Counted from the first letter of the stretch, positions 1 through 10,283 are shown. The stretch: 64,000 nt of DNA from Desulfosarcina ovata subsp. ovata (GCF_009689005.1 NZ_AP021879.1:2418001-2482000); one strand, 5' to 3'. The notes: a model not told the origin generated them from the letters alone. A program made the numbers and translations.

Positions 1-718
1 TACGCAGCAAAAATGCCGGATGAAAAGTCGGCATCAACGGGATGCCCATGAATTCATGGAACCGTCCCCGCAGGCGGGAGATGGGCGTTTTGGATTCCAG
101 AAGGGTCTGGGCGGCCACACCGCCCAGGGTACAGATCGCCTGCGGCCCGATGGCCGCCAGTTGGCGCTTGAGAAAGGGCAGGCAGCAGCGGATCTCATCC
201 GGTTCCGGGTTGCGGTTTCCGGGCGGCCGGCACTTGACGATGTTGGCGATATAGACCGTCTCGCGGGAGAGCTTCATGGCGGCGATAATTTTGGTCAGCA
301 GCTGCCCGGCCGGGCCGACAAAGGGGTGCCCGCACCGATCCTCTTCAAAGCCGGGTCCCTCGCCCACGAAAACCAGGCGGGCCCTGGGGTCCCCTTCGCC
401 GAAAACGATGTGGGAACGGCCCCGGCTCAGGGGGCAGCGGGTGCACGTGCCCAGATCGGCGCGAATGGCGTCCAGGGTTTCGGGCACTGTTGCCACGACG
501 TCCGCCTCTGTCGGCGTCTCTTGGTCCGCTGGGGGAAGCGTTCCTGTTTGCGCGTCCCTTTGCGGTATCCCCAGCCGGGCCAGGGTCGCCAGCCCCTCGG
601 CTGAGCAATCGAACCCGGTGCAGCCGCTCGCTTTCAGGTACACCAGGCTGCTGCGCACCTGCCTGAGGAGTTGCACCACAGAGGCCGGTCGACGCAACGG
701 GCGGGGGTTGGCATCCAT
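1..718 (-). CDS. Uracil-DNA glycosylase, family 4 (3' end beyond window)
   Basis: Removes uracil from DNA in base excision repair. The frame is open from an ATG at 718 to the left edge, giving 239 residues without the true C-terminus. The family-4 signature is clear: GEGPGFEED at about 119-127, [11 protein letters not shown] at about 159-169 and [11 protein letters not shown] at the edge, matching the active-site and HPxxLLR motifs. Cysteines 92, 95, 163 and 178/179 fit the four ligands of the [4Fe-4S] cluster known in this family. The first 80 residues are a poorly conserved extension. The start lies four bases past the coaBC stop, so it is probably the last gene of the murJ-ftsB-TPR-coaBC operon. 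Confidence 0.9.
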   Translation of the reverse strand, partial: MDANPRPLRRPASVVQLLRQVRSSLVYLKASGCTGFDCSAEGLATLARLGIPQRDAQTGTLPPADQETPTEADVVATVPETLDAIRADLGTCTRCPLSRGRSHIVFGEGDPRARLVFVGEGPGFEEDRCGHPFVGPAGQLLTKIIAAMKLSRETVYIANIVKCRPPGNRNPEPDEIRCCLPFLKRQLAAIGPQAICTLGGVAAQTLLESKTPISRLRGRFHEFMGIPLMPTFHPAFLLR

Positions 719-722
719 GGGA

Positions 723-1973
723 TCAATTTTCCTGTGGCGCGGCTGCAGGATCAGAGACGTTCCCGCCGACGCGAATCATCAAGGCCACCTCATCGAGGAT
801 GCGGTGCGCCACGGCGGCCTTGTCCATCACATCCAAAGAAGCCTTGCGGCCGTCGGCGAAAAAAAGCGTCATGCGATTGGTGTCGGCGGCAAAGCCCGAG
901 TCGGGCGGCCCGATCAAATTGGCGGCGATCATATCCAGGTTTTTGGCGGCCACCTTTTGCATCGCATAGGTCTCCATGTCGCGGGTCTCGGCGGCAAAGC
1001 CCACCAGGATCTGGCCGGCCCGTTTGCGCTGCCCGAGGGTCTTGAGGATGTCCGTGGTGCGCGTCAGGGCCAGTTGAATATCCCCGTCGCCCTTTTTAAC
1101 CTTGTGGGCTTCACTGACCACCGGCCGGTAATCGGAAACCGCGGCCACCTTGATGATCACATCGGCCTGGTCCATGCGCGCGAACACCGCCTCGGCCATC
1201 TGGTCGACACTGACCACCGGCACCATCTCCACATTGAGCGGCGGGGCCAGGGCCACCGGTCCGCTCACCAGGGTGACGTCGGCACCGCGGTTTTCGGCGG
1301 CGCGGGCAATGGCGTAGCCCATCTTCCCGGATGAGGGATTGCTGATAAAGCGTACCGGGTCGATGGCCTCACGGGTGGGGCCGGCGGTCACCAGCACCCG
1401 TTTGCCGGCCAGGTCGTCGGGCGTCAGATAGCTGATCAGCCGATCGACGATCTCCTCGGGCTCGGGCAGCCGTCCCGGACCGCTGGTCTTGCAGGCCAGT
1501 TCGCCGACACCGGGCGCCAGGATCCGGCAGCCGTCGGCCGCCAGCTGTTCCAGGTTGCGCTGAGTGGCCGGGTGCTCGAACATGTTGGAATTCATCGAGG
1601 GGCAGATCATCACCGGGCAGGTGACGGCAAGCATGAAGGTGCTCAGGGCGTCATCGGCGATACCGCCGGCCATCTTGGCGACCATGTTGGCCGTGGCCGG
1701 CGCCACAACCACGGCCTGGGCCGCATCCGCCCAGGCGATATGCTGGATGGCGGCATCGTCCGTTTCGGCGAAAAGATCCAGGCAGACCGGGTTTTCCGAA
1801 AGCACGGCAAAGGTCGTGGGTCCCACGAAGCGGGCGGCACTGCCGGTCATGATCACCCGCACGCGGGCCCCCAGTTTCACCAGCCGCCGGAGCAGTTCCA
1901 CACTTTTGTAGGCCGCGATTCCGCCGCAGACCCCCAGAACAATATTTTTGTTTTTCAGAAGGCTATTTTTCAT
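723..1973 (-). CDS. coaBC: Bifunctional phosphopantothenoylcysteine decarboxylase / phosphopantothenate-cysteine ligase
   Basis: Catalyses two consecutive steps of coenzyme A synthesis: CTP-dependent joining of cysteine to 4'-phosphopantothenate, then FMN-dependent decarboxylation. The N-terminal CoaC half shows GGIAAYK (17-23), the catalytic His in QHIAWAD (His78), PSMNSNMF (125-132, the PxMNxxM substrate motif) and the active-site Cys161 in [10 protein letters not shown]. The CoaB half begins near residue 188 with [20 protein letters not shown] and contains the KVKK stretch. At 416 residues the length is normal. The start overlaps the upstream TPR-like gene by 11 bases, indicating translational coupling. 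Confidence 0.96.
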   Translation of the reverse strand: MKNSLLKNKNIVLGVCGGIAAYKSVELLRRLVKLGARVRVIMTGSAARFVGPTTFAVLSENPVCLDLFAETDDAAIQHIAWADAAQAVVVAPATANMVAKMAGGIADDALSTFMLAVTCPVMICPSMNSNMFEHPATQRNLEQLAADGCRILAPGVGELACKTSGPGRLPEPEEIVDRLISYLTPDDLAGKRVLVTAGPTREAIDPVRFISNPSSGKMGYAIARAAENRGADVTLVSGPVALAPPLNVEMVPVVSVDQMAEAVFARMDQADVIIKVAAVSDYRPVVSEAHKVKKGDGDIQLALTRTTDILKTLGQRKRAGQILVGFAAETRDMETYAMQKVAAKNLDMIAANLIGPPDSGFAADTNRMTLFFADGRKASLDVMDKAAVAHRILDEVALMIRVGGNVSDPAAAPQEN

Positions 1974-2289
1974 CGGGTTGAACAGCCACCGCTGTCTCTT
2001 CCTCTTTGGTCACGATTGGGATCCGGATGCGTTGCAGCCGCCGGAGCGTCTGCTGTTGGAACAGCAGGTGAACCCACTGTCGGATGGTGGACGCCGCCGC
2101 CGGCCAGTCGGCCGGAACCGGCGGGATTTTCTCCAGCACCGCTGCCAGGGCCTCCCGGAGGTCGCTTCGGTCGGGATTCCCGGCCAGCAGATGGCGATAA
2201 ATGCGGACCGCTTCGGCATATCGCCCCTGGCCGGCATGAATACGGGCCATGGTGCTCGTATAAAAGGGGTTGTTTTCTTCCGCTGTCAT
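1963..2289 (-). CDS. Small TPR-like protein of unknown function
   Basis: A 108-residue protein of unknown role. Residues 8-38 (YTSTMARIHAGQGRYAEAVR and the following RHLLAGNP) read as one tetratricopeptide-like helical pair, suggesting a protein-protein contact. The rest is helical and charged. No signal peptide or membrane segment is visible. A GGGAG ribosome site precedes the ATG. It starts one base after the ftsB stop and overlaps coaBC, so it sits inside a tightly coupled operon with cell-envelope and cofactor genes. That placement says it is expressed but does not define its job. Confidence 0.75.
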   Translation of the reverse strand: MTAEENNPFYTSTMARIHAGQGRYAEAVRIYRHLLAGNPDRSDLREALAAVLEKIPPVPADWPAAASTIRQWVHLLFQQQTLRRLQRIRIPIVTKEEETAVAVQPDEK

Positions 2290-2290
2290 T

Positions 2291-2590
2291 TTACTTCTCC
2301 CGCCCAGCCATATCGGAACGGATGATAATCAGGTCATTTTTGCCGATCATGCCCAACTCATCCCGCGCCACCCGTTCAATGTAAACCGGATCGTTTTTCA
2401 GGCGGCCGATGGTATGGTACAGATCGACATTCTCTGCGGCAAGAGTCTCGTTTTCCGCCGCCATTGCCGCTTCACGCGCCCTGAGTCGCGACAGTTCGAC
2501 CCGCCCCTTGTCGCCGAAAACGATCCACAACAGCAGATTGACCAGTACCAGGGCCGCAGCGCCAACCACACATTTGAACCCCAGGCTCAT
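2291..2590 (-). CDS. ftsB: FtsB/DivIC-type septum formation protein
   Basis: A small bitopic division protein. In the known family it links FtsL and FtsQ in the divisome. I start it at 2590 because this ATG overlaps the murJ TGA as ATGA, a classic coupling junction. An in-frame ATG at 2635 would overlap murJ by 49 bases. The resulting 99 residues have one membrane helix near the N-terminus (VVGAAALVLVNLLLWIVFG), then a heptad-rich coiled coil containing RLRAREAAMAAENETLAAEN, then the typical short C-terminal segment with YIERVARDELGMI. Family assignment is firm; equivalence to E. coli FtsB in detail is inference. Confidence 0.88.
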   Translation of the reverse strand: MSLGFKCVVGAAALVLVNLLLWIVFGDKGRVELSRLRAREAAMAAENETLAAENVDLYHTIGRLKNDPVYIERVARDELGMIGKNDLIIIRSDMAGREK

Positions 2591-4194
2591 GATCGCGTCA
2601 GGCTCCTTTTCACCAATCCGGCCACCTTTTGCCATTCGGCAATTTTAAACAGCCAGGCGGCAGCGGCAAAAACGGCAACGCCGCCACCAATGGCCGCGCC
2701 GATGGCCACCAACAGGCGGATTACACCGGCGCTGCCCGCATCCGGGGCGACGGCCCGGCACACCCACACGGCAACGCCTGCCATCATGGCCGAAGCGGCC
2801 AGGGTTTTGAGGGTACTGACCCCGATCCGCCGCCAGCGGATGGCCCCCATCCGTTGCCGCAGCACATAGACCAGCAGAACCAGATTGATCATGGAAGCGA
2901 GCGATGTGGCCAACGCCAGTCCGCAGTGCTTCATGGGCCCCATGAGGGCCATGCCCAGAAGGATATTGGCGGCAATGGAGATCGTGGCCGTTTTGACCGG
3001 CGTACGGGTATCCTGCATTGCGTAGAAGGTGGATACCACGATCCGTACGGCAGAAAAGGCCCACAACCCCAGACAATAGTACAAAAGGGCATCGGAGGTC
3101 AATCGCGCGGTCCAGGCGTCGAAGGCCCCGCGCTTGAACAAAAGTACCACAATGGGGTACCGCAGGACAATCAGCCCCACCATGGCCGGGATGGTAATGA
3201 ACAACACCAGGCTGATGGCGTGCCCGAAGGTATCGCCCATGCCGGCATGGTCGCCGCCGGCCGCCTGTCGCGACAAACTGGGCAGAACGGCCGTGGCCGC
3301 GGCCTGAGCAAAAATTCCCAGCGGAAACTGAACCAGGCGATCGGCATAATAAAGGTAGGAGACACTGCCTTCGGGCAGCAGGGAGGCCAAGAGCGTTCCC
3401 ACCAGGATGTTGATCTGATAGACCGCCGCGCCGAAAATGGTGGGCAGCATGAGCAGGCCGACACGCCTCATGGCCGGGTGCCACAATCCTGATCGACGCC
3501 AGAAGCGCACCCCGTGTCGCACCAGGAAAGGCAGTTGCAGGGCCAACTGCAGAGCCCCGCCCAAAAGAACCCCGCCGGCCAGTCCCAGCACGCGCACGGT
3601 TTCCGAATCGGAAAAGCGCGAGACGGCGGCGATGGCACCGATCATGGCCAGGTTGAGCAGCACGGGCGCCACCGCGGGGGCGGCAAAATGGCCCAGGACG
3701 TTCAGGATCCCCATGCACAGGGCTACCAGCCCGATAAAGATCACATACGGAAACATCAAGCGCGTCAGGGTCACGGTCAGGGCCATCTTCTCCGGAAGAT
3801 GGGAAAAACCGGGGGCCACCACGCGGATGATCCAGGGGGCGGCAACGACGCCGACCAGGGTCACTCCCAGCAGCACGAGGAAGAGGAGTTTCATGGCGCT
3901 GATCGCCAGGCGGATCCCCTCCTCACGGTCACCGTTGACCATCACATCGGTAAATACCGGAACAAAGGCGATACTCAGCGAGCCCTCGCCGAAAAGCCGG
4001 CGCAGCAGATTGGGGATCCGGAAAGCCGCGATGAAGGCATCCGCTGCCATTCCGGCCCCAAAAAAGGAAGCCACCACCATGTCGCGCACATAACCGAAAA
4101 CGCGACTGAGCAGGGTGGCGGCACCAACGACCCCGGCAGCACGGGTGACCCTGCGGTTTTCCCTGCCGGCCGGGTTAGACGGATCCGAATTCAT
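2587..4194 (-). CDS. murJ: Lipid II flippase MurJ (MviN family)
   Basis: A 535-residue polytopic membrane protein of the MOP exporter superfamily that flips lipid II across the inner membrane for peptidoglycan synthesis. The family signature is near the N-terminus: AATLLSRVFGYVRDMVVA followed by FGAGMAADAFIAAFRIPNLLRRLFGEG. About fourteen hydrophobic segments follow, and the length is normal. It is the first gene of a minus-strand operon continuing through ftsB, which it overlaps by four bases. The 109-base space to rpsT must hold divergent promoters. Confidence 0.96.
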   Translation of the reverse strand: MNSDPSNPAGRENRRVTRAAGVVGAATLLSRVFGYVRDMVVASFFGAGMAADAFIAAFRIPNLLRRLFGEGSLSIAFVPVFTDVMVNGDREEGIRLAISAMKLLFLVLLGVTLVGVVAAPWIIRVVAPGFSHLPEKMALTVTLTRLMFPYVIFIGLVALCMGILNVLGHFAAPAVAPVLLNLAMIGAIAAVSRFSDSETVRVLGLAGGVLLGGALQLALQLPFLVRHGVRFWRRSGLWHPAMRRVGLLMLPTIFGAAVYQINILVGTLLASLLPEGSVSYLYYADRLVQFPLGIFAQAAATAVLPSLSRQAAGGDHAGMGDTFGHAISLVLFITIPAMVGLIVLRYPIVVLLFKRGAFDAWTARLTSDALLYYCLGLWAFSAVRIVVSTFYAMQDTRTPVKTATISIAANILLGMALMGPMKHCGLALATSLASMINLVLLVYVLRQRMGAIRWRRIGVSTLKTLAASAMMAGVAVWVCRAVAPDAGSAGVIRLLVAIGAAIGGGVAVFAAAAWLFKIAEWQKVAGLVKRSLTRS

Positions 4195-4229
4195 GAGTTC
4201 CCGCCCATCAATGAATCACACAAAAAACC

Positions 4230-4258
4230 TTGACTTACCCAAGTTTTTTGGCTATCAG
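4230..4258 (+). promoter_or_regulatory. Putative sigma-70 promoter of rpsT
   Basis: TTGACT (4230-4235) is followed after a 17-base spacer by TATCAG (4253-4258). The -35 box is good and the -10 box weak. It lies about 45 bases upstream of the rpsT start and reads away from murJ. Confidence 0.5.
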
Positions 4259-4303
4259 GAAGTTTTGTATTTTCCAATTAATTTCCGAAAGGAGTAACAG
4301 AAG

Positions 4304-4567
4304 GTGGCAAACCATAAATCAGCATTGAAACGCGCCGTTCAGAACAACCGGCGGCGCCTGCGGAACAAGGCCGTTCAGACCCGGGTAAAAAACGCTGTCA
4401 AAGATGTGCGCCTCGCTGTGGCCGAAAACGCGGAAAACAGCATTGAGCGCCTCAACGCGGCCAAATCCGATATCGACAAAGCAGCCAAAAAAGGCGTCCT
4501 GCACAAAAAGACCGCCGCCCGCAAGATTTCCCGCCTGACCAAAATGATCAACGCCCAGCAGGCCTGA
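4304..4567 (+). CDS. rpsT: 30S ribosomal protein S20
   Basis: An 87-residue, very basic primary 16S rRNA-binding protein. It begins MANHKSALKRAVQNNRRRLR and ends with the helical HKKTAARKISRLTKMINAQ typical of bS20. The start is GTG with a strong AAAGGAG site (4288-4294). A non-ATG start is also known for E. coli rpsT, where it takes part in autoregulation; whether that holds here is untested. The gene stands alone between divergent murJ and convergent lptE and has its own terminator. Confidence 0.98.
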   Translation: MANHKSALKRAVQNNRRRLRNKAVQTRVKNAVKDVRLAVAENAENSIERLNAAKSDIDKAAKKGVLHKKTAARKISRLTKMINAQQA

Positions 4568-4595
4568 TCCGGGCCGGCGACGACCGTCTTGATCC

Positions 4596-4628
4596 AACGG
4601 CAGCGCCGACGCGTTGCCGTTTGTATTT
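4596..4628 (+). terminator. Rho-independent terminator after rpsT
   Basis: A hairpin with arms starting AACGGCA and ending TGCCGTT, with a few extra inner pairs, is followed by a T-rich stretch TTTGTATTT. It lies 29 bases after the rpsT stop and before the convergent lptE end. Confidence 0.65.
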
Positions 4629-4650
4629 CGGTGGTCCGGCCGCAGCACCA

Positions 4651-5166
4651 TCAGAAATTATCCGTCATCAGGCTGAAGGCGGCTTCAGCCAGTTTTTCCG
4701 AAACTTCGGCAATGGCCTCAGACTCGTTCTGATCCGTTGCCGTTTCATTTTCTTTCTCCACCGTATAGGCCTGTTGCTCAGACAGACTGCCCGAAGACCA
4801 AAAGGTCCGCCCGTCGGGCGTGACCAGGCGAAGGTTCAGCGTGCCGACCACCCGTTTTTCTACAGCGGTGGAGACGCTGGAACGGGAAATCGTGGTGGTG
4901 GACAGACTGATCGTGCCGGACAGAATCGCATCGGCCGAGGCCTTGTTCTTAGCGATCGCCGCCTCTCGCTTACGGGTGAACTCGTAAATCAAATCATTGG
5001 TAAAGATGCTCTCCACACCGCTTTCGGACGATCGGTTTTCCAGCATGGTGATGAATATCCGCGACACCCCGCCCGGAAAGCTGCCGCCACCGGAGAAATG
5101 ATAGCCGCATGCGGTCAACACCACCACGCATGCGGCTGCCAGGATTTGCTTCCACCTGTTTTTCAT
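4651..5166 (-). CDS. lptE: LPS-assembly lipoprotein LptE
   Basis: An outer-membrane lipoprotein that plugs LptD and helps deliver lipopolysaccharide to the cell surface. I start at MKNRWKQILAA (5166); a longer in-frame start at 5196 would overlap leuS. The signal peptide ends in a lipobox VVVLTAC followed by GYHFSGGG, which is the hallmark LptE beginning. The body shows the family's pattern of ENRSSESGVESIFTNDLIYE and a long beta/alpha region. Length of about 171 residues is normal. It follows leuS by 16 bases, a common pairing in deltaproteobacteria. Confidence 0.9.
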   Translation of the reverse strand: MKNRWKQILAAACVVVLTACGYHFSGGGSFPGGVSRIFITMLENRSSESGVESIFTNDLIYEFTRKREAAIAKNKASADAILSGTISLSTTTISRSSVSTAVEKRVVGTLNLRLVTPDGRTFWSSGSLSEQQAYTVEKENETATDQNESEAIAEVSEKLAEAAFSLMTDNF

Positions 5167-5182
5167 AAATAGTTCCAATAAG

Positions 5183-7780
5183 TTAAACAACAACATTCAC
5201 CAGTTTGTTTTTCACCGCAATGACCTTCTTAACCGGTTTTCCGCCGATAAACGCTGCGATCCGCTCATCGGCCAGGGCCGTCTGCTTGAGTGTTTCCGGG
5301 TCGGCATCCAGGGCGGCCGAAAAGCGGCTGCGCAGTTTGCCGTTGACCTGGATCACGATCTCGATTTCATCCTTGACCGTTGCCGCCTCATCAAAGGTCG
5401 GCCACGCGCACAGCAGCACGCTGCCCTCATGCCCCATGGCCTCCCACAGTTCGTCGCAGAAATGGGGAACGATGGGGGCGAGCAGCAGGACGGTGGTTTC
5501 CAGGGCGAAGCCCATGGTTGCCTTGGACGCCTCGTCCAGGTGGGCCGCATCATCCACAGCCTGCATGGCATTGACCAGCTCCATGACGGCGCTGATCACC
5601 GTGTTGAAGTGGAAGCGCTCTTCGATATCCTGGGTCACCCGTTTGACGGTTTCGTGGGTCTTGCGGTAGAGCTCCTTGAACGGGCCGTCCAGGGATTTGG
5701 GATCGGCGGATCTTCCGGCAGCGCCGTCAACCAGCGGCAGCCAGCGGTCGGCCAGACGCCAGACGCGCTGCAGAAAGCGGAAACTACCCTCGACGCCCTG
5801 TTCGCTCCACTCCAGATCCCGTTCGGGCGGTGCGGCGAACAGGCAAAACAGCCGGGTGGTGTCGGCGCCGTACTGGTCGAGCAACACATTGGGATCGATG
5901 ACGTTCTTTTTCGATTTGGACATCTTCTCGACCCGGCCGACGGTCACCGCTTTGCCGCACTGGCTGCAGGTGCGGTCCGAACCGTCGCCATCGATCACCT
6001 GTTCGGGAAAAAGAAAACCGTGCTCGGGGCAGGCCGTGGTCTCCTTGCACACCATGCCCTGGGTCAACAGGCGCGTAAACGGCTCCTTGAAGTGGACCAG
6101 TCCCAGGGTTTCCAGCACGCGGGTGAAATAGCGCGAGTAGAGCAGGTGCAAGATGGCGTGCTCCACCCCGCCGATATACTGATCCACCGGCATCCAGTAG
6201 TCCACGGCCGCCGGATCGAACATGCCCGTTTCACAGCGCGGGCTGCAGTAGCGTTCGAAATACCAGGAAGACTCCACAAAGGTATCCATGGTGTCGGTCT
6301 CCCGGCGGGCGTCCTCGCGCCCGCATTTCGGGCAGCGGGTCCTGGCGAACGACTCCAGACCGGCCAGGGGCGACCGGCCGCCCTCCAGCAGGTCGGCCTC
6401 CTCGGGCAGCACGATGGGCAGGTCCGCCTCGGGCACCGGAACGATGCCGCAGTCGGGGCAGTGAATCATGGGAATCGGCGCGCCCCAGTAGCGCTGGCGG
6501 GAGATTCCCCAGTCGCGCAGGCGAAAACTGACCGTCTTCTTACCGATTCCGTTTTTATCCATGTACCCGGTGATGGCCTCAATGGCCTCGCGGTTGCCCT
6601 GACCATTGAAGTCGCCTGAGTTGACCATGGTGCCATCGGCGGTGTAGGCCGCCTCCATGGTGGCCCCGTCCAGGGTTTCGCCCGGCGGGCTGACCACGAC
6701 GATGACGGGCAGGTCGTATTTGCGGGCGAAATCGAAGTCACGCTGATCGTGGGCCGGCACCGACATGACCGCACCGGTACCGTATTCCATGAGGGCGAAG
6801 TTGGCCGTGTAGACCGGCATGCGCCGTCCGTTCATGGGGTTGATGCAGTATGCGCCGGTAAAGACCCCTTCCTTTTCGTAGCTCTCGATGGCCTTGGAGG
6901 AACGGTCCTGCAGGGAAATGCGCTCGACAAACGCCGCCACCGCCGCTTCCTGGGCGGTTCCCGCGGCCAGTTCCGGCACCAGGGGGTGCTCCGGCGCCAG
7001 GCACATGAAGGTGGCCCCGAACACCGTGTCCGGACGGGTGGTGAAAACACTGATGATCGCGTCGCTGTTTTCCACGCCAAAGCGGATTTCGGCACCGACG
7101 CTTTTCCCGATCCAGTTGCGCTGCATGGTGGTGACCTTGTCAGGCCAGCCGGGCAGAAGGTCGCAGTGCACCAGGAGATCTTCGGCAAAATCGGTGATCT
7201 TGAAAAACCACTGCCACAATTTTTTCTGGCGCACCGGTTTGCCGCAGCGCCAGCACATGCCGGCCTCGACCTGTTCGTTGGCCAGCACGGTCTGGCACGG
7301 CTCACACCAGTTGACATAGGACTCCTTGCGGTAGGCCATGCCCCGCTCGACCATTTGAAGAAAGAGCCACTGTTCCCAGCGGTAGTATTCCGGCCGGCAG
7401 GTGGCCAGTTCGCGATCCCAGTCGTAGGAAAAGCCCATGCGTTTGAGCTGGGCCCGCATGGTGGCGATGTTTTCATAGGTCCATTGGGCCGGATGGGTGC
7501 GATTGGCAATGGCGGCGTTCTCCGCCGGCATGCCGAAGGCGTCCCAGCCCATGGGGTGCAGCACATTGAATCCGCGCATGCGTTTGTAGCGGGCCACCAC
7601 GTCGCCGATGGTGTAATTTCTCACATGCCCCATGTGGATCTTGCCGGACGGGTAGGGAAACATTTCCAGCAGGTAGTATTTTTCGCGGCCCAAGGCCTCA
7701 TTCACCTTGAACAACTGGTCGGCCTGCCAGCGGTCCTGCCATTTGGTTTCAATTGCCTGGGGTTGATAGCGTGAATCCAT
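5183..7780 (-). CDS. leuS: Leucyl-tRNA synthetase
   Basis: Charges tRNA-Leu with leucine. It is a class Ia synthetase of 865 residues counted from MDSRYQPQ at 7780, which has an AGGAAG ribosome site; upstream in-frame codons lack one. The HIGH motif is HMGH (49-52) and the KMSKS loop is at 619-623. The CP1 editing domain includes [19 protein letters not shown]. Zinc-type cysteine pairs occur around [22 protein letters not shown] and again near CPKCG and CSQCG. The gene heads a two-gene operon with lptE. Confidence 0.98.
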   Translation of the reverse strand: MDSRYQPQAIETKWQDRWQADQLFKVNEALGREKYYLLEMFPYPSGKIHMGHVRNYTIGDVVARYKRMRGFNVLHPMGWDAFGMPAENAAIANRTHPAQWTYENIATMRAQLKRMGFSYDWDRELATCRPEYYRWEQWLFLQMVERGMAYRKESYVNWCEPCQTVLANEQVEAGMCWRCGKPVRQKKLWQWFFKITDFAEDLLVHCDLLPGWPDKVTTMQRNWIGKSVGAEIRFGVENSDAIISVFTTRPDTVFGATFMCLAPEHPLVPELAAGTAQEAAVAAFVERISLQDRSSKAIESYEKEGVFTGAYCINPMNGRRMPVYTANFALMEYGTGAVMSVPAHDQRDFDFARKYDLPVIVVVSPPGETLDGATMEAAYTADGTMVNSGDFNGQGNREAIEAITGYMDKNGIGKKTVSFRLRDWGISRQRYWGAPIPMIHCPDCGIVPVPEADLPIVLPEEADLLEGGRSPLAGLESFARTRCPKCGREDARRETDTMDTFVESSWYFERYCSPRCETGMFDPAAVDYWMPVDQYIGGVEHAILHLLYSRYFTRVLETLGLVHFKEPFTRLLTQGMVCKETTACPEHGFLFPEQVIDGDGSDRTCSQCGKAVTVGRVEKMSKSKKNVIDPNVLLDQYGADTTRLFCLFAAPPERDLEWSEQGVEGSFRFLQRVWRLADRWLPLVDGAAGRSADPKSLDGPFKELYRKTHETVKRVTQDIEERFHFNTVISAVMELVNAMQAVDDAAHLDEASKATMGFALETTVLLLAPIVPHFCDELWEAMGHEGSVLLCAWPTFDEAATVKDEIEIVIQVNGKLRSRFSAALDADPETLKQTALADERIAAFIGGKPVKKVIAVKNKLVNVVV

Positions 7781-7883
7781 GAATCTTCCTATCTTCTTGC
7801 GAACATTGTCGATTTTGCTGGTTTCAAGAGTCCTCGTCATGCCATAAAGCCGGGTAAAGATCAAGAGCCGTTCCGGGCCCCGC

Positions 7884-7982
7884 CAGGGCAATCGCATTTA
7901 ACTATTTATATTTACCATTTGGCATTGATTGAATCGGGGCGGTGGGTTTCCGATCAGAATACGTCCAAATGCAATCGCCCTG
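7884..7982. mobile_element. Family-A miniature inverted-repeat element, copy 1 (99 bases)
   Basis: Left end CAGGGCAATCGCATTTAA (7884-7901); right end AAATGCAATCGCCCTG (7967-7982), its reverse complement with two changes. The 10 bases on each side, CGGGCCCCGC and CGGCCTCCGC, match at 8 of 10 and look like an aged target duplication. No coding capacity. Copies 2 and 3 are at 25363 and 56498. Confidence 0.75.
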
Positions 7983-8046
7983 CGGCCTCCGCCTGCCTAA
8001 ACCGGGCGGAATCGCGGTGCTTTTTTCGGAATTGTCCAAAATTCCG

Positions 8047-8075
8047 TTGACTTGCCCATAACAATTGATTATTCA
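8047..8075 (+). promoter_or_regulatory. Possible promoter of rng
   Basis: TTGACT (8047-8052), a 17-base spacer, then TATTCA (8070-8075). The start codon is 50 bases downstream. The -10 box is only partly consensus. Confidence 0.35.
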
Positions 8076-8124
8076 AGCAAATTTAATAACCCGCAACCTT
8101 TAACAGGATACCAACCAGTAGCGA

Positions 8125-9624
8125 ATGACCAGCAAAATTCTCATCAATGCAGTCGACCCCGAAGAAGTTCGCCTCGCCATCGTCAAGGAGAGCCGCCTGG
8201 AAGAATTTCACATCGAAAGCGCGGCCCGGGAAATCCTGCACAGCAGCGTCTACAAAGGCGTGATCACCCGCATCGAACCCAGCCTTCAGGCGGTCTTCGT
8301 GGACTTTGGGGCCGAGCGACACGGATTTCTGCAGAAGCAGGAAATCCACAGCGACTATTTCCAGGATCCACCGGCAACCGGCAACAGCATCCAGAACCTG
8401 GTCCGCCGCGGCCAGGAGCTGGTGGTCCAGGTGACCAAGGACCCGATCATGAAAAAAGGGGCCATGCTGACCACCTTCATCTCCCTGCCGGGCCGTTACG
8501 CCGTGCTGATGCCGGGAAGCAGCAGCCGCGGCATTTCCCGCAAAATCGAGGACGAAACCGAACGCAAACGGCTCAAAGAGATCGTGGACAAACTCAATCT
8601 GCCCGAAGGGTTCGGCATCATTATCCGCACCGCCGGCATGGGGTGTACCAAGACCATGCTGTCCAAGGATGTCCAGTACCTGCTGCGCCTGTGGAACAAC
8701 ATCACCAGCATGGCGGTCAACGCCCCTGCGCCGTCCGCGCTCTACAAGGACCGCAACCTGGCCGTACGCTCCATTCGGGACCACTTCACCCCGGACATCA
8801 AAGAGATCCTGATCGACGATGAAGCGGTTCACCAGGAAGTCAAGAACTTCGTCAAAATCATCTCCCCCAAACAGACCGGCATCGTCAAGCTGCACAAATC
8901 CGACAAACCGATCTTCACCCGTTTCCAGCTGGAAGATCAGATCGCCACCATTTTCAACAACCGGGTCACGCTCAAATCGGGCGGTTCGGTGGTCCTTGAA
9001 CGTACCGAGGCTCTGGTTGCCATTGACGTCAATTCCGGTAAAGGAACCCAGAAAAAAAACATCGAAGAGACCGCCCTGATGACCGACCTCGAAGCGGCGG
9101 CGGAAATCGCCCGTCAGCTGCGCATCCGCGATTTGGGGGGATTGATCGTGATCGACTTCATTGACATGCGCGAGCAGAAGCACCGCAACCAGGTGGAAAA
9201 GGCCCTGCGCACCGCCATGAAACAGGACCGCGCCAGGGTTAAAATCGGGAAAATTTCCAAATTCGGCCTGCTGGAGCTCTCCCGCCAGCGGTTGCGCCCC
9301 TCCATCGATTTCGGTAGCATGCAGACCTGCACCCACTGCGGCGGCAAGGGGCAGGTACCGTCGGCGGAATCCCTGGGACTGAGCTTTCTGCGCAAACTCA
9401 AGCTCGACACCCTGAAAGAGGATGTCCGCCAGGTCTCCGCCCGGCTTCCCGCAGCGGTGGCCAACTACCTGCTCAACCGCAAACGCAAGGAACTGAATGA
9501 TCTGGAATCCAAACGGGACGTGATCATCACCATTGTCGCCCGGGACGATCTGATCCCCGGGCAGGTGGAGGTCACCTACGATAAAAAGACCAAGGCCGTC
9601 GAGAATCCGCCCGCACAGGCATAA
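8125..9624 (+). CDS. rng: Ribonuclease G/E family protein
   Basis: A single-strand endoribonuclease of mRNA turnover and rRNA processing. The 499 residues match RNase G length, without the long C-terminal scaffold of RNase E. An S1-type domain (about 35-130) contains YKGVITRIEPSLQAVFVDFG and GAERHGFL. The catalytic DNase-I-like core follows with VAIDVNSGK (the metal-binding Asp) and GGLIVIDFIDM. The Zn-link is CTHC at 402-405. The plus-strand series yajC-secD-secF-dprA-topA follows after a 149-base gap. Confidence 0.95.
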   Translation: MTSKILINAVDPEEVRLAIVKESRLEEFHIESAAREILHSSVYKGVITRIEPSLQAVFVDFGAERHGFLQKQEIHSDYFQDPPATGNSIQNLVRRGQELVVQVTKDPIMKKGAMLTTFISLPGRYAVLMPGSSSRGISRKIEDETERKRLKEIVDKLNLPEGFGIIIRTAGMGCTKTMLSKDVQYLLRLWNNITSMAVNAPAPSALYKDRNLAVRSIRDHFTPDIKEILIDDEAVHQEVKNFVKIISPKQTGIVKLHKSDKPIFTRFQLEDQIATIFNNRVTLKSGGSVVLERTEALVAIDVNSGKGTQKKNIEETALMTDLEAAAEIARQLRIRDLGGLIVIDFIDMREQKHRNQVEKALRTAMKQDRARVKIGKISKFGLLELSRQRLRPSIDFGSMQTCTHCGGKGQVPSAESLGLSFLRKLKLDTLKEDVRQVSARLPAAVANYLLNRKRKELNDLESKRDVIITIVARDDLIPGQVEVTYDKKTKAVENPPAQA

Positions 9625-9773
9625 GATGTGACCAACGCCGCCCTTCCCAAGAACCATTTGACGGGACGGGTGATTTACAGTATATCTGCGCCACTTTCGA
9701 CGATCGCCAATCAAACCCGAAACCGATTTTCCGGTACGGGTCTGAAATATCCTATGAGGAGGTTTTGATACCG

Positions 9774-10136
9774 ATGAATATCGCTTTTGCAATGGGACAG
9801 GGAGCTGCTGGTGGAGGAGCATCAGGAGGGTTCGCATCGTTCGTTCCCCTGATCCTCATGTTTGTCATTTTTTACTTTCTGCTGATTCGCCCCCAACAGA
9901 AAAAAACCAAGGAGCACCGGCAGATGATCGACAATCTCAAAACCGGTGACCGCATCGTCACATCCGGCGGCCTGCACGGCCGGATTACCGGTGTTGCCGA
10001 AAACGCCCTGACCGTGGAAATCGCCGAGAAGGTGCGCGTCAAGGTGAACCGGGGCAGCGTCTCCGCACTGGTCCAGACCGGCTCGCCCCAGGCAGCCACC
10101 AAAAAGGACAAGAAAGCCGACAACGGCAACGCTTGA
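9774..10136 (+). CDS. yajC: Sec translocon accessory protein YajC
   Basis: A small inner-membrane subunit of the SecDF-YajC complex. The ATG at 9774 is chosen because the strong GAGGAGG site (9756-9762) sits 11 bases ahead; an in-frame TTG at 9765 is too close. The roughly 120-residue protein has a glycine/alanine-rich N-terminus, one membrane helix (FVPLILMFVIFYFLLIRP), the family hallmark RPQQKKTKEHRQMIDNLKTG, and a short beta domain with IVTSGGLHGRI. The basic C-terminal tail is typical. secD and secF follow. Confidence 0.95.
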   Translation: MNIAFAMGQGAAGGGASGGFASFVPLILMFVIFYFLLIRPQQKKTKEHRQMIDNLKTGDRIVTSGGLHGRITGVAENALTVEIAEKVRVKVNRGSVSALVQTGSPQAATKKDKKADNGNA

Positions 10137-10283
10137 ACTCCAACCGCTCTCCCTTTTTCAATTTAAAAAGCCCCATTGTCACCGGAATCTTTCCCCGCGT
10201 CGATTCGCAGGCCGTCCTGCTGTCCGCAGCGGATTGAATCGGCAGCTGGGGCTTTGGCGTGTGGATATTGAAAGGAAACAACG

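Larger units (their letters stand above)
7781..8124. other. Intergenic region between divergent leuS and rng
   Basis: 344 bases without a gene. It carries a family-A miniature element (7884-7982), a G+C-rich stretch, a short hairpin of CGGAATT with AATTCCG near 8027-8046, and a possible promoter for rng. The leuS promoter should lie near 7790-7880, but I see no convincing -35/-10 pair there. Confidence 0.6.

Noticed and set aside
276..1334. A 352-codon plus-strand frame opposite the uracil-DNA glycosylase and coaBC
   Set aside because: Both minus-strand genes show complete family motifs across this span; the plus frame has none.
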